Shown here in pieces: positions 34,750 through 43,479 of a stretch of DNA of 64,000 bases. This stretch comes from Methylobacter sp. Lineage in GTDB: Bacteria > Pseudomonadota > Gammaproteobacteria > Methylococcales > Methylomonadaceae. A program made the position numbers and the translations under genes. The DNA is taken from assembly GCF_004322395.1 (NCBI RefSeq), contig NZ_SCTW01000143.1, positions 36,990 through 100,989 of the forward strand, given 5' to 3'. How positions within the stretch are numbered: the stretch's first letter is position 1; every line of letters begins with the position of its first letter. A model generated the notes under the pieces. The model was given only the letters and a program-made list of their open reading frames with translations. It ran no database searches and had not been told where the DNA came from.

Positions 34750-35487
34750 TCACTCATTGTCCCGACTTAGGTGTAAAGCCGGATTGATCAGTTGGTCTTG
34801 ATGCGCTTTGAATAATTGCAAGCCGCGATAAATCGCTTGCACCGACTTGCGCGGAGTTATGGTCGCACCGGCAAATTGGTCGAATTCGCCGCCGTCTTTT
34901 TTAACCGTCCATTTTGCCGGCGCTAGGTTGTCCAGGGAGCGGCCGACAAATTTCAATATCCAATCCGATTTTGCGGCTTCGATTTTATCGCCAAGGCCCG
35001 GCGTTTCTTTGTGGCTAAGTACGCGTACGCCTAAAATATTGCCGTCGCGGTCTATGCCCATGATCATATTGATAGCGCCGGAATAGCCATCGGGGGCGGT
35101 AAACTTGAAACATACCGCAGAAACGCTACCTGATTTTTTAGCGATATAAACGGTGGTTTCGTTCGCGCCGATATTGTATTCGGCGGATGGGATATTCAGC
35201 GTATCTTGTAGCATGTCGTTATCGTAAAGAGCGGCGGGCACGACTTCTTCGAGGGATTTCTTTAAATCCTCATCGAGCCGGCGTTGAATAGTGCCTTCGG
35301 TGCTGCAATTGGTCACGCCCAACAGTACGCTGGCAATCAAAGCGAATCCCGCCAAGACGCCGGTTTGAAACTCCAGTTTGGGTCTAAGCTGGGCCAAGTT
35401 CGACGGCTCCAGCCAGTTTCTCAGGAATTCCCGGTAAACGGCGATTTTTTCTTTTAAGCGTTCGATGGTGGCTGGGTCAAGTTTCAT
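34750..35487 (-). CDS. rnfG: Electron transport complex subunit RnfG (FMN-bearing)
   Basis: 245 residues. One membrane helix at about 45-62 (TGVLAGFALIASVLLGVTNC) is preceded by a longer than usual cytoplasmic N-terminus of about 40 residues. The periplasmic FMN-binding domain has SHKETPGLGDKIE and FAGATITPRKSV, where the Thr of GAT-T carries covalent FMN. RnfG passes electrons within the Rnf complex. ATG 35487. It follows rnfD after 130 bases that contain a palindrome. Confidence 0.94.
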   Translation of the reverse strand: MKLDPATIERLKEKIAVYREFLRNWLEPSNLAQLRPKLEFQTGVLAGFALIASVLLGVTNCSTEGTIQRRLDEDLKKSLEEVVPAALYDNDMLQDTLNIPSAEYNIGANETTVYIAKKSGSVSAVCFKFTAPDGYSGAINMIMGIDRDGNILGVRVLSHKETPGLGDKIEAAKSDWILKFVGRSLDNLAPAKWTVKKDGGEFDQFAGATITPRKSVQAIYRGLQLFKAHQDQLINPALHLSRDNE

Positions 35488-35532
35488 GGCTTAGCTCTGG
35501 TCCAAACATTTTGATCTAAAGGCGTAACTAAA

Positions 35533-35618
35533 AATGGAACGCAGATGACGCAGATGGTTATGATTCAATAAGATTTATCTGTGTTTATCATAACTATCTG
35601 CGTCATCTGCGTTCCATT
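35533..35618. repeat. Long inverted repeat in the rnfD-rnfG gap
   Basis: Arms of 32 bases with one mismatch, built on GGAACGCAGATGACGCAGAT and its complement, around a loop of about 22 bases. The right arm ends on the last base of the rnfD stop codon. Confidence 0.9.
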
Positions 35619-36691
35619 TACGATTTCGGTATCTCAAGCGGTTTGCCTTTACGGTCACGTCCGTAAATTCGGGGTTTAATGTAATAATCGATCAACGGCG
35701 TCGCCGAGTTCATCAACAACACAGCAAAGCCCGCGCCCTCTGGATATGCGCCCCAAGTGCGGATAACAAAAATCAGCAGCCCGCAGCCCGCGCCAAACAC
35801 CAACTGCCCTGTAGGCGTATTCGGCGAAGTGACATAATCCGTAGCGATAAAAAACGCCACACACATCATTGCGCCCGAATTCAAATGCAGCAGTGAACTG
35901 ACATAATGCTCACTATCCGCGAAATGAAAAAAACCGGACAGCAACGCAACCGTCAGCAATAAGGACACCGGAATTTGCCATTGAATGATATTTTGCCGGA
36001 TTAACCAGATGCCGCCCAAGCCCAGCAACAGCGTTGAAGTTTCGCCAAGACTGCCTCGAGTCCCGCCTATAAAGTTAAGAAAACCGGAATAATCTTTCAA
36101 GATATCGGTCAATAAATGGTTCTGGGAAAATTCGGCCTTGATAAAACCCAACGTAGTCGCGCCAGTGCTGGCGTCGATATTGTCCAAGCCTAAAAAAGTA
36201 ATGTGCCAGCTTTCAATCAAGCCCGGCGAATGTGAAAAGAATAGCGGCGAGACGTTCGCCCATATGGTCATTTCGATAGGAAATGAAATCAATAACGCAA
36301 CCCGCGCCAACATCGCCGGGTTGAACAGGTTTTGCCCCAAACCGCCGTAAACCTGTTTGCCCAAAATAATCGCCAGCCCTGAACCAACCACGCCTATCCA
36401 CCACGGCGCCCAGGGCGGCAGTGTGATTGCCAGCAGCCAGCCGGTCAGGACCGCAGAGCCATCCATAATGACAGGTTTAGCCGCCCTGCCCTTGAGCCGA
36501 ACACAAAAAGCTTCAAACACAACCGCCGACAGCACGGTAATAATAAACAGGTTGATTGCGGGCCAACCAAAACACAATAATCCAAACGCCGTTGCCGGAG
36601 AGAGTGCCAGCATGACTTGCCACATAATATGGCTGACGCTGTTGTTGGCGCCGACATGGGCGCCGCTGCTCGGTTTCATATGCACCATCAT
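35618..36691 (-). CDS. rnfD: Electron transport complex subunit RnfD
   Basis: 357 residues, about ten membrane helices. DASTGATTLGF near residue 180 holds the Thr that binds FMN covalently; DGSAVLTGWLLAITLPPWAPWW and FFIATDYVTSPNTPTGQLVFG are RnfD/NqrB signatures. It forms the ion-translocating core with RnfA, E and G. The start overlaps the rnfC stop by four bases (ATGA). Confidence 0.95.
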   Translation of the reverse strand: MMVHMKPSSGAHVGANNSVSHIMWQVMLALSPATAFGLLCFGWPAINLFIITVLSAVVFEAFCVRLKGRAAKPVIMDGSAVLTGWLLAITLPPWAPWWIGVVGSGLAIILGKQVYGGLGQNLFNPAMLARVALLISFPIEMTIWANVSPLFFSHSPGLIESWHITFLGLDNIDASTGATTLGFIKAEFSQNHLLTDILKDYSGFLNFIGGTRGSLGETSTLLLGLGGIWLIRQNIIQWQIPVSLLLTVALLSGFFHFADSEHYVSSLLHLNSGAMMCVAFFIATDYVTSPNTPTGQLVFGAGCGLLIFVIRTWGAYPEGAGFAVLLMNSATPLIDYYIKPRIYGRDRKGKPLEIPKS

Positions 36692-38199
36692 ACCAATGCC
36701 TCCTGCTCGGCTTTTAAGCGTTCCCGCTCCGCCTTAGCCGCAATTCGGGCGAGTTCTTCTTCGCGTTGTTGTTGCGCGATTCGCTCCATACGGGCATTAC
36801 GGGCATCAATCAACTTCTTCGTTTGCTCGGATTTATGCTGGGCTTGCTGTCTGGCAACGACTTCACCGGAGGCATATTTAAAATGCTGCACAAGCGGAAT
36901 ATTGGATGGGCAGATATAAGAACAGCAACCGCAACTGATGCAGTCTTTCAAGCCTATATCCACCGCCGCATCCAGTTGGTTAATGCGGATGTTGTTCGCC
37001 ATATCCAAAGGACGAAGTCCCGCAGGACAAACGCTGACGCAACTGGCGCAACGGATACAAGGTTGTTCGTCGGTGTTTTTGAGTTCGCTTTGGGTTAAGG
37101 CCAGAATGCCGCTGGTGGCTTTAACGGTAGGCAAACCGGCGTGCGGTAAGGAATCGCCCATCATCGGGCCGCCCATAATGATGCGCGCGATTTCTTCCTT
37201 ATTCACCTCGCAAAAATCGAACAGTTCGGAGATTAATGTGCCGAAAAGCACTTCGACATTCATCGGGCGCTTTACTGCGCCGCCCGCTACGGTGACAACA
37301 CGACCAAGCAAAGGCTGCCCGTAGCGAATGGCTTTATGGACTGCATAAGCAGTACCGACATTATGGATGGTTACGCCGATTTCCGATGAGCGGCAGCCAA
37401 CCGGGACTTCCTTGCCGGTGACATAACGGATCAACTGCCGATCCCAACCCATCGGGTAACGGGTGGGAATTTGTATGACTTTAATCTGCGCATAGGGTTC
37501 TGCTGCGGCTCGCATCGCAACATAAGCCTGCGGCTTATTGTCTTCAATCGCCACCACTGCATTTGTAGAGACGCGATTAATCGCGTCTGTATTTTCCATG
37601 CCGCGCAACATCAAGCGCACGCCGTCGATAATCTGCTCGGCGCGCTCCTGCATCAATCTGTCATCGCAGCACAAATATGGCTCGCATTCCGAGCCATTGA
37701 TAATTAAAGTATCGACATGGTTTTCGCGGCCCATGTTCAGCTTGACTGCCGTTGGGAAGGTTGCACCGCCTAAACCAACAATGCCCGCCGCACCGACGCG
37801 AAAACTGATTTCTTCAGGATTGAGCTTGAAAGGATCGGGGGCAACCTGTGTTTCCATCCATTCGTCCATGCCATCGGTTTCCAGCACAATAGTGCGAATA
37901 GGCAATGCGGACGGATGTGGTGCAGGATAATCGTTAACATCGACGATAATTCCCGAACTTGGTGCATGCACCGGCGCAGAAATCAGGCCCTGACTGTAGG
38001 CTAACAATTGTCCTTTCAGCACTTTTTCGCCGACCATAATGATAGGCTCTGCGGGTTTGCCTACATGCTGTTGCAGCGGAATATACAGCTTTTTCGGTAA
38101 CGGAAAGTTGCTGACGATAGGCAACGCAGCAGTCGCGGTTTTATGCTCCTCTGCATGTACGCCGCCACGAATACGCGGTGTTTTAAAAAAACTTAACAT
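36688..38199 (-). CDS. rnfC: Electron transport complex subunit RnfC
   Basis: 503 residues. N-terminal RGGVHAEEHK, a biotinyl-like barrel (SAPVHAPSSGIIV), the NADH/FMN-binding region with VGLGGATFPTAVKL and INGSECEPYLCCDDRLM, then two [4Fe-4S] motifs, CIRCASCVSVCP near residue 378 and CISCGCCSYICP near 415. The C-terminal tail (about 450-503) is a short Ala/Lys/Glu-rich helix, much shorter than in E. coli RsxC. RnfC exchanges electrons with NAD. It overlaps rnfB by 7 bases and rnfD by 4. Confidence 0.95.
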   Translation of the reverse strand: MLSFFKTPRIRGGVHAEEHKTATAALPIVSNFPLPKKLYIPLQQHVGKPAEPIIMVGEKVLKGQLLAYSQGLISAPVHAPSSGIIVDVNDYPAPHPSALPIRTIVLETDGMDEWMETQVAPDPFKLNPEEISFRVGAAGIVGLGGATFPTAVKLNMGRENHVDTLIINGSECEPYLCCDDRLMQERAEQIIDGVRLMLRGMENTDAINRVSTNAVVAIEDNKPQAYVAMRAAAEPYAQIKVIQIPTRYPMGWDRQLIRYVTGKEVPVGCRSSEIGVTIHNVGTAYAVHKAIRYGQPLLGRVVTVAGGAVKRPMNVEVLFGTLISELFDFCEVNKEEIARIIMGGPMMGDSLPHAGLPTVKATSGILALTQSELKNTDEQPCIRCASCVSVCPAGLRPLDMANNIRINQLDAAVDIGLKDCISCGCCSYICPSNIPLVQHFKYASGEVVARQQAQHKSEQTKKLIDARNARMERIAQQQREEELARIAAKAERERLKAEQEALV

Positions 38200-38765
38200 A
38201 CAGCATTTCTCCTTGTTCCCATAGGCTGCACGGGAACATTCAGAGGCTTGGCCCAGCGCCAGTTACGCAAGGTAACCTCGACAGGATGCATTTGCAGGCA
38301 TTCGGTCGGACAGACGTCGACGCATTTCTTGCAGGCTATGCAGGCATCGGCAACGACCGCGTGAATTTGCTTGGGCGCACCGACAATCGCGTCGGTAGGA
38401 CAGACTTTAAAACAGCGCGTGCAACCGGTGCAGGTGTCTTCGCTGACTCTGGCAACCAGCAATTCGGGTTCTTTTACGTCGCTTAAATCCAAATCCAAAC
38501 CCAATAAAGCAGCGATTTGTTCAGCCAACGCGCTACCGCCCGGAGGGCACATCGTAGCCGGCGCATTACCTTCGGCCAACGCTTCAGCCGCAGGCCTGCA
38601 TCCCGGAAAGCCGCATTGGCCGCATTGAGAGCCGGGCAGCAAGGCTTCAAGTTCATCGACAATCGGGCTGCTTTCAACTTTTAAATACTTGCCCGCAATA
38701 CCCAGCAGCAAGCCTAGCAACAGCCCCAACACCGTTAAACTTACAATAGCGTAGAAAACGTACAT
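38193..38765 (-). CDS. rnfB: Electron transport complex subunit RnfB
   Basis: 190 residues from ATG 38765, which has a CAGGAAAC site; the longer frame to 38840 runs into a repeat. One N-terminal membrane helix (residues 2-24), then the RnfB four-Cys motif CGQCGFPGCRP, and two ferredoxin motifs CTGCTRCFKVCP and CIACKKCVDVCP. RnfB is the ferredoxin/flavodoxin-facing subunit. It follows rnfA after a 212-base gap holding an inverted repeat. Confidence 0.95.
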   Translation of the reverse strand: MYVFYAIVSLTVLGLLLGLLLGIAGKYLKVESSPIVDELEALLPGSQCGQCGFPGCRPAAEALAEGNAPATMCPPGGSALAEQIAALLGLDLDLSDVKEPELLVARVSEDTCTGCTRCFKVCPTDAIVGAPKQIHAVVADACIACKKCVDVCPTECLQMHPVEVTLRNWRWAKPLNVPVQPMGTRRNAVC

Positions 38766-38798
38766 ATTGTTTCCTGTTAATCCTAGAAAAATCAATTC

Positions 38799-38958
38799 GT
38801 CCACGAAAAACACGAAAATCACGAAAAACAAATAAATCATGATGTTGAATTTGATTTATTCGATGCGAAACAAGACCGCATACTGTTGGTGAAAATCCGC
38901 TCCATTTGAAAAATTCACCCCTTTTTTTCTTTTCGTGCTTTTCGTGTTTTTCGTGGAC
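38799..38958. repeat. Inverted repeat of the CACGAAAA family in the rnfA-rnfB gap
   Basis: Arms 38799-38827 and 38930-38958 (29 bases, one mismatch) begin GTCCACGAAAAACACGAAAA and enclose about 100 unrelated bases. Same family as 1936-2002. Confidence 0.88.
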
Positions 38959-38976
38959 ATTAAACGCCCTACCGGT

Positions 38977-39558
38977 TTATTTCGTATAAAGCCCTGAAAA
39001 ACCCATAAATGCCAGCGATAAAATCCCGGCGGTAATAAACGCAATCGGCGTACCTGCAAATAGTGCCGGAACAGCCATTAACGCCAAGCGCTCCCGTAAA
39101 CCTGCAAACAGCACCATCACCAGCGTAAAACCGAGCGCAGAACCGAAACCGAAAATCATGCTTTGCATAAAACCGTATTGTTCTTGCACATTCAGCAGCG
39201 CGACGCCCAACACCGCGCAATTGGTGGTAATCAGCGGTAGGAAAATACCCAAAATCTGATATAACACCGGACTGGTTTTATGCACGACCATTTCGGTGAA
39301 CTGAACCACAGCGGCAATCACCAGGATAAAGGCGAGTATGCGTAAAAACTGGATATTAAAAGGCGCCAAAATAAAATGCTCCAACATCCAACTGGTCATT
39401 GCGGCCAGGGTCAGCACGAAGGTTGTTGCCAAGCCCATGCTCAATGCCGAATCCAGTTTTTTCGAGACGCCCATAAACGGACACAGCCCGAGGAACTTCA
39501 CCAGAACCACGTTGTTGACCAGAGCCGTGCCTAATAAAAGTAGAAGATATTCACTCAC
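38977..39558 (-). CDS. rnfA: Electron transport complex subunit RnfA
   Basis: 193 residues, six membrane helices. [20 protein letters not shown] near the start and [16 protein letters not shown] near residue 108 carry the two Cys that, with RnfE, hold the membrane [2Fe-2S] centre. It is the first gene of rnfABCDGEH. The start codon is GTG (39558) with GGA upstream. A sigma54 promoter and two NifA-type sites lie just upstream, so this Rnf is probably the nitrogenase-linked Rnf1 type. Confidence 0.95.
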   Translation of the reverse strand: MSEYLLLLLGTALVNNVVLVKFLGLCPFMGVSKKLDSALSMGLATTFVLTLAAMTSWMLEHFILAPFNIQFLRILAFILVIAAVVQFTEMVVHKTSPVLYQILGIFLPLITTNCAVLGVALLNVQEQYGFMQSMIFGFGSALGFTLVMVLFAGLRERLALMAVPALFAGTPIAFITAGILSLAFMGFSGLYTK

Positions 39559-39599
39559 TGTTTTTCCAGTCTGCTTTTAAGGTTGTTTGCAAGATTAAA

Positions 39600-39616
39600 A
39601 GCATCAATTATGCCAA
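39600..39616 (-). promoter_or_regulatory. Sigma54 (-24/-12) promoter of the rnf operon
   Basis: On the minus strand: TTGGCATAATTGATGCT. GG and GC are 10 bases apart; TTGGCA and GC-T agree with YTGGCACGRNNNTTGCW, with ATGC for TTGC. It is 42 bases before the rnfA start. Confidence 0.7.
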
Positions 39617-39681
39617 TTGCAGGCACAGCTCATTTATCGCCTGAATATCCGACAAAACATTCCAAAGCGGTGCATAAAGTC

Positions 39682-39697
39682 TGTTGGAAGTAATACA
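39682..39697. promoter_or_regulatory. NifA upstream activator site 1
   Basis: TGT-TGGAAGTAAT-ACA, a full TGT-N10-ACA match, about 68 bases upstream of the rnf -24 element. Confidence 0.65.
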
Positions 39698-39721
39698 TAA
39701 CGACATCGGTAAAAATATCTG

Positions 39722-39737
39722 TGTCGTAAATCCTACA
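39722..39737. promoter_or_regulatory. NifA upstream activator site 2
   Basis: TGT-CGTAAATCCT-ACA, a second full match whose start is 40 bases from the first, near four helical turns, so both could lie on one DNA face. Confidence 0.65.
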
Positions 39738-39793
39738 ATGGCTTTTAGTGTGGTCGCCGGAAACGCTAATTCCGGCCTACCGTACTATTTACC

Positions 39794-40009
39794 TCGCGCC
39801 CACGCACTGCGCTCGTCTTTATACACATCGCAGCCCCAAAGTCGTCATCAGAACGTTGCAAGTTAGACCTTCCAGGTTTTAAAAACCTGGAAGGTCTGCA
39901 TATCGGTCTGTTTCTCGCCTAACGCCAGGTAAGGGACTATCGGAATGACGGCAGCCTCCAGCCTCCCAAAGACTTGTGTATAAAGACGAGTGCGCTGCGT
40001 GGGAACGAG
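39794..40009. repeat. 216-bp repeat element with inverted ends in the rnfA-nifL gap
   Basis: Arms 39794-39827 and 39975-40009 are inverted copies with a few mismatches (core GCGCTCGTCTTTATACACA, with variation). Inside is a near-gapless 33-bp palindrome at 39865-39897 beginning AGACCTTCCAGGTTTT. No gene. It separates the NifA sites from the nifL promoter. Confidence 0.8.
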
Positions 40010-40041
40010 AAAAAACACTCACTCAAACACGCCCATTAATG

Positions 40042-40058
40042 TTGGCGCCATATTTGCT
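40042..40058 (+). promoter_or_regulatory. Sigma54 (-24/-12) promoter of nifLA
   Basis: TTGGCGCCATATTTGCT matches YTGGCACGRNNNTTGCW at all but two defined positions, with GG and GC 10 bases apart. It lies 38 bases before nifL. Confidence 0.78.
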
Positions 40059-40096
40059 TAATAATTCTAAAGCCCTCTTACACCCGGCAAGCACTT

Positions 40097-41719
40097 ATGA
40101 AAAAAACTTCATTGCGATTTTTACAAACGCATACCAACATGGCGAGCGTCATCAGCGAACTTGCACCCGATTTATTCGGTGAGGGGTACGTAACTAAAGG
40201 TGGTGACGAGATATTTTACAGCCTGTTCGTTGAAACAGTTGAACAGGTGCCGATAGCCATTTCCATTACCGATAAAAAAGCCAAAATTCTTTATGTTAAC
40301 GAAGAGTTTTGCAGAGTTACCGGTTACCGGCCTGAAGATATCCTGGGTGAAAACGAATCCATATTATCGGACAAACGCACACCCAGAGAGGTCTACCGCG
40401 ACTTATGGCGCACCATCAGCACCAAAAAAATATGGCGCGGCACCTTATGCAACCGGCATAAATCCGGTGAGCGTTACCTGTCCGACTTGACCATCGCGCC
40501 TATGCTGAATGGTTCAGGAATGATCACGCACTACATAGGCATGCACAGAGACATTACCCAGTCGTATGAATCCGAAAAAAAACTCATCAACCAAAAATTG
40601 TTGATCGAGTCGGTCATTAATTCATCGCCGATTGCGATGGTCGTACTTGACGATCAGGACAGGGTTATCCTGGATAATCACAACTATAAAGCGCTGGTTA
40701 GCGATCTCGACAAGGGCGAGCCTGCAACGTATTTTTTACAACTGCTACGGGATGAGATGGGCGATTTATGGCCGCAGTTACAAAGCAAAGAACAAGGCTT
40801 TAATAACCGTGAGTTCAAAGTCGAAAGCAAAGGAAGCCACAAAACCCGCTGGTTCTCTTGTGCCGGAAACTGGTTTGTAGAAAATGAAGTTAATGCCGAC
40901 GCCTTTTTCGAGCAGACATCCAAACAGTATCTGATACTGACATTGACTGATATTACGAAACAGCGCAGACAGATGGAAGAGCTGCATATCCAAACCTTAA
41001 AAACCGTTATGGCTGAAGATGAACGGGTGCGCGGTATCCGTGAAACATTGCTGGGCGCTATGCACCAAATCCAACTGCCGATGAACCAAATCAGGGCGGC
41101 CGAACAGATTTTGCGTCATAAGCAGGACGATCAGCATGCCGGCCTGTTACAGATATTGCAGCATATTCAGCAATCCGGTGAAGAAGCCGTGGCGACGATG
41201 CAAAAATGCATTCCCGAAATCCTGCAAACAGCCGTTATTCCGGTCAACCTGAACCAGATTCTGCATGAAGTGCTGTTACTCAATCATCAGCGGATCTGGA
41301 GCAACGATATAGAAGTGCATTGGCGGCCGCTCTCAAATTTGACGGCTATGCTGGGCTCTGAAAACCGCCTGCGCATATTGTTCAAGCAGTTGATCGACAA
41401 TGCGATTGACGCGGTCTGCGGATCGGATAGCACGGAAAAGCGCCTTAAAATCACCACCGATGCCGACGCCGACCTGATTTATGTCTGCATTGAAGACAGC
41501 GGTTCCGGCATCCCGGTCGAAAAACGCGCCAAAGTATTCGAACCTTTTTACACCACACGTCCGATGGGCGGCAATCAGGCCGGTATGGGGCTGGTTATGG
41601 CGAAAGAGATTGTCAACCAGCATCAGGGATTTATTGAAATAGACCCGGATTGTGACCAGGGATGCCGATTCAAAATCAGCTTTCCTGTATGCAGACAAAT
41701 TCCTAAGAGGATAGAGTAA
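40097..41719 (+). CDS. nifL: Nitrogen fixation regulatory protein NifL
   Basis: 540 residues. PAS1 (about 45-165, YVNEEFCRVTGYRPEDILGE, then MHRDITQSYESEKKL) would bind FAD as the redox sensor; PAS2 spans about 170-290. A histidine-kinase-like region follows with AMHQIQLPMNQIRAAEQIL (H323), N-box LIDNAIDAV, DSGSGIP and GMGLVMAKEIVNQH. NifL inhibits NifA under oxygen or fixed nitrogen by protein contact, not phosphotransfer. The gene overlaps nifA as TAATG, the stoichiometric arrangement known from gamma-proteobacterial diazotrophs. ATG 40097 has only a weak ribosome site; ATG 40139 is an alternative. Confidence 0.93.
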   Translation: MKKTSLRFLQTHTNMASVISELAPDLFGEGYVTKGGDEIFYSLFVETVEQVPIAISITDKKAKILYVNEEFCRVTGYRPEDILGENESILSDKRTPREVYRDLWRTISTKKIWRGTLCNRHKSGERYLSDLTIAPMLNGSGMITHYIGMHRDITQSYESEKKLINQKLLIESVINSSPIAMVVLDDQDRVILDNHNYKALVSDLDKGEPATYFLQLLRDEMGDLWPQLQSKEQGFNNREFKVESKGSHKTRWFSCAGNWFVENEVNADAFFEQTSKQYLILTLTDITKQRRQMEELHIQTLKTVMAEDERVRGIRETLLGAMHQIQLPMNQIRAAEQILRHKQDDQHAGLLQILQHIQQSGEEAVATMQKCIPEILQTAVIPVNLNQILHEVLLLNHQRIWSNDIEVHWRPLSNLTAMLGSENRLRILFKQLIDNAIDAVCGSDSTEKRLKITTDADADLIYVCIEDSGSGIPVEKRAKVFEPFYTTRPMGGNQAGMGLVMAKEIVNQHQGFIEIDPDCDQGCRFKISFPVCRQIPKRIE

Positions 41720-43260
41720 TGGCCGAACGTATTCAGCTAATCGAAGCCGAGCTCGATACCTTGTATATCATCAGCCAGGTATTGAACAGCACCCACGATT
41801 TGCACGCAAAATTACAGGCGGTTTTGGAGATATTGCACAAACGGTCGGGCATGAGATCCGGCATGATAACGCTGCGCGAAATTGAGAGCGACAGCATGAT
41901 TGTCAGCGTTGTCCACAGCAATAATACAGACAAACCCGCCGAACCGGTCAGGTACAACCCCGGCGAAGGATTAATGGGAGCCATACTGGATGAGGGCAGC
42001 ACCATCGTCATTGAAAAAGTGTCCGAAGAGCCGCGTTTTTTAGGCCGTCTGGGTTTGTACGATCCCGAACTGCCTTTTATCGGTTCACCCATTTACATAG
42101 AAGAAGGCGACACCATCGGCGTATTGGCCGCCCAGCCGGATAACAGCCAGTTTCTGGGCGAACGCGCCCGGTTTATGGAGATGATCGCCAACCTGATTGC
42201 GCAAAGCGTCAAAATGCTGCGTGGAATCGAACGCAAACAACGTCATCTGCTCAGCGAGCGGGATCAACTTAAACAGGCGTTGATCAAGAACTACAGCTTT
42301 GAAAACATCATCGGCCATTCGCCGCCGATGTTAAAAGTGTTCGACTTGATACGCCAAGTTGCAAAATGGAACACCACAGTATTAATTCGAGGCGAATCAG
42401 GCACCGGCAAGGAAGTGGTCGCCAATGCGATTCACTTTAACTCGGGCTGTGCCGGCGGACCTTTTTTAAAACTCAATTGCGCGGCCCTGCCCGACACTTT
42501 ATTGGAATCCGAACTATTCGGCCATGAGAAAGGCGCGTTCAGCGGCGCTGTCAGCCAACGCAAAGGCCGCTTTGAATTAGCCGATAACGGCACCCTGTTT
42601 CTCGATGAAATCGGTGAAATTTCCTCATCGTTCCAAGCCAAACTGCTGCGCGTATTGCAAGAAGGCGAGTTCGAACGGGTCGGCGGCACCCAAACCATCA
42701 AGGTTAATGTCCGCATCATTGCCGCAACCAATCGCGATCTTGAAGAAGAAGTCACTAAAGGCGAGTTCAGGGAAGATTTGTATTACCGCCTTAACGTTAT
42801 GCCGGTGTTCATGCCTGCATTACGCGACAGGACTGAGGACATACCGCAGCTATCCGAATTCCTGCTCGGCAGAATTTCAAAACAGCAAGGCGGCCGCCCC
42901 TTGGAAATCAAGGAAAGCGCGATACGCATATTAATGAAGCACAACTGGCCCGGCAATGTCCGAGAACTGGCAAACCGGCTGGAACGCGCCGCAATCATGA
43001 GCCAGAACGGCATTATCGACCGCGACGTGATGGTCAGCACCGGCCTGGAAGATGAAATCGGCACAACCATCAGTCACAAAGCGCAAAAAGCACCCGCGAT
43101 TGATTTTAATGATGAAAACATGGACGACCGGGAACGGGTTATTGCCGCATTGGAGCAAAGCGGCTGGGTACAAGCCAAGGCCGCTCGCCTGCTGAATATG
43201 ACGCCGCGGCAAATCGCTTACCGGATTTTGACGTTGGATATTACGATGAAGCAAATTTGA
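41719..43260 (+). CDS. nifA: Nif-specific sigma54 activator NifA
   Basis: 513 residues. GAF domain (about 1-170), AAA+ domain with Walker A GESGTGKE at about 225, the sigma54-contact loop GAFSGA at 272-277 (Ser for the usual Thr), Walker B TLFLDEIGEI, and ATNRDLEEEV; then a C-terminal helix-turn-helix QAKAARLLNMTPRQIAYRI. The interdomain linker lacks the Cys motif of oxygen-sensing NifA, consistent with control by NifL. NifA activates nif promoters from TGT-N10-ACA sites, such as those before rnfA. AGAGGATAGAG precedes the start. Confidence 0.95.
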   Translation: MAERIQLIEAELDTLYIISQVLNSTHDLHAKLQAVLEILHKRSGMRSGMITLREIESDSMIVSVVHSNNTDKPAEPVRYNPGEGLMGAILDEGSTIVIEKVSEEPRFLGRLGLYDPELPFIGSPIYIEEGDTIGVLAAQPDNSQFLGERARFMEMIANLIAQSVKMLRGIERKQRHLLSERDQLKQALIKNYSFENIIGHSPPMLKVFDLIRQVAKWNTTVLIRGESGTGKEVVANAIHFNSGCAGGPFLKLNCAALPDTLLESELFGHEKGAFSGAVSQRKGRFELADNGTLFLDEIGEISSSFQAKLLRVLQEGEFERVGGTQTIKVNVRIIAATNRDLEEEVTKGEFREDLYYRLNVMPVFMPALRDRTEDIPQLSEFLLGRISKQQGGRPLEIKESAIRILMKHNWPGNVRELANRLERAAIMSQNGIIDRDVMVSTGLEDEIGTTISHKAQKAPAIDFNDENMDDRERVIAALEQSGWVQAKAARLLNMTPRQIAYRILTLDITMKQI

Positions 43261-43307
43261 TTAAGGCCATTCCCAAGAAAAAAACATAGTCCACGAAAAC
43301 CAAAAGT

Positions 43308-43466
43308 AGGCGCCTCTACGACTGCATGGACGCAGGAGGTAGAGCAACGCAGGAGCAGGAGCAGTTGCCGAAGCAAAGCAAAAGAAAGTAACTCGCCCCC
43401 GATTCAAATAACCGTCGCGTGAGCACCCCTTATACATATTTCATTCGGCTAAATGCGTAACATCAG
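43308..43466. repeat. Partial copy of the MITE, inverse orientation
   Basis: Read on the minus strand, the segment begins with CTGATGTTACGCA (43454-43466) and follows the left end of the 24705-25161 element through GCGAGTTACTTTCTTTTGCT and the GCTCCTGC words. It lacks the far terminus. Its end overlaps the upstream ATG (43453) of the next open frame. Confidence 0.75.
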
Positions 43467-43479
43467 TTACATTAAAAGC

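Noticed and set aside
43453..43479. Upstream ATG for the CheB-CheR gene
   Set aside because: The ATG lies in a MITE terminus and adds nine non-conserved residues.
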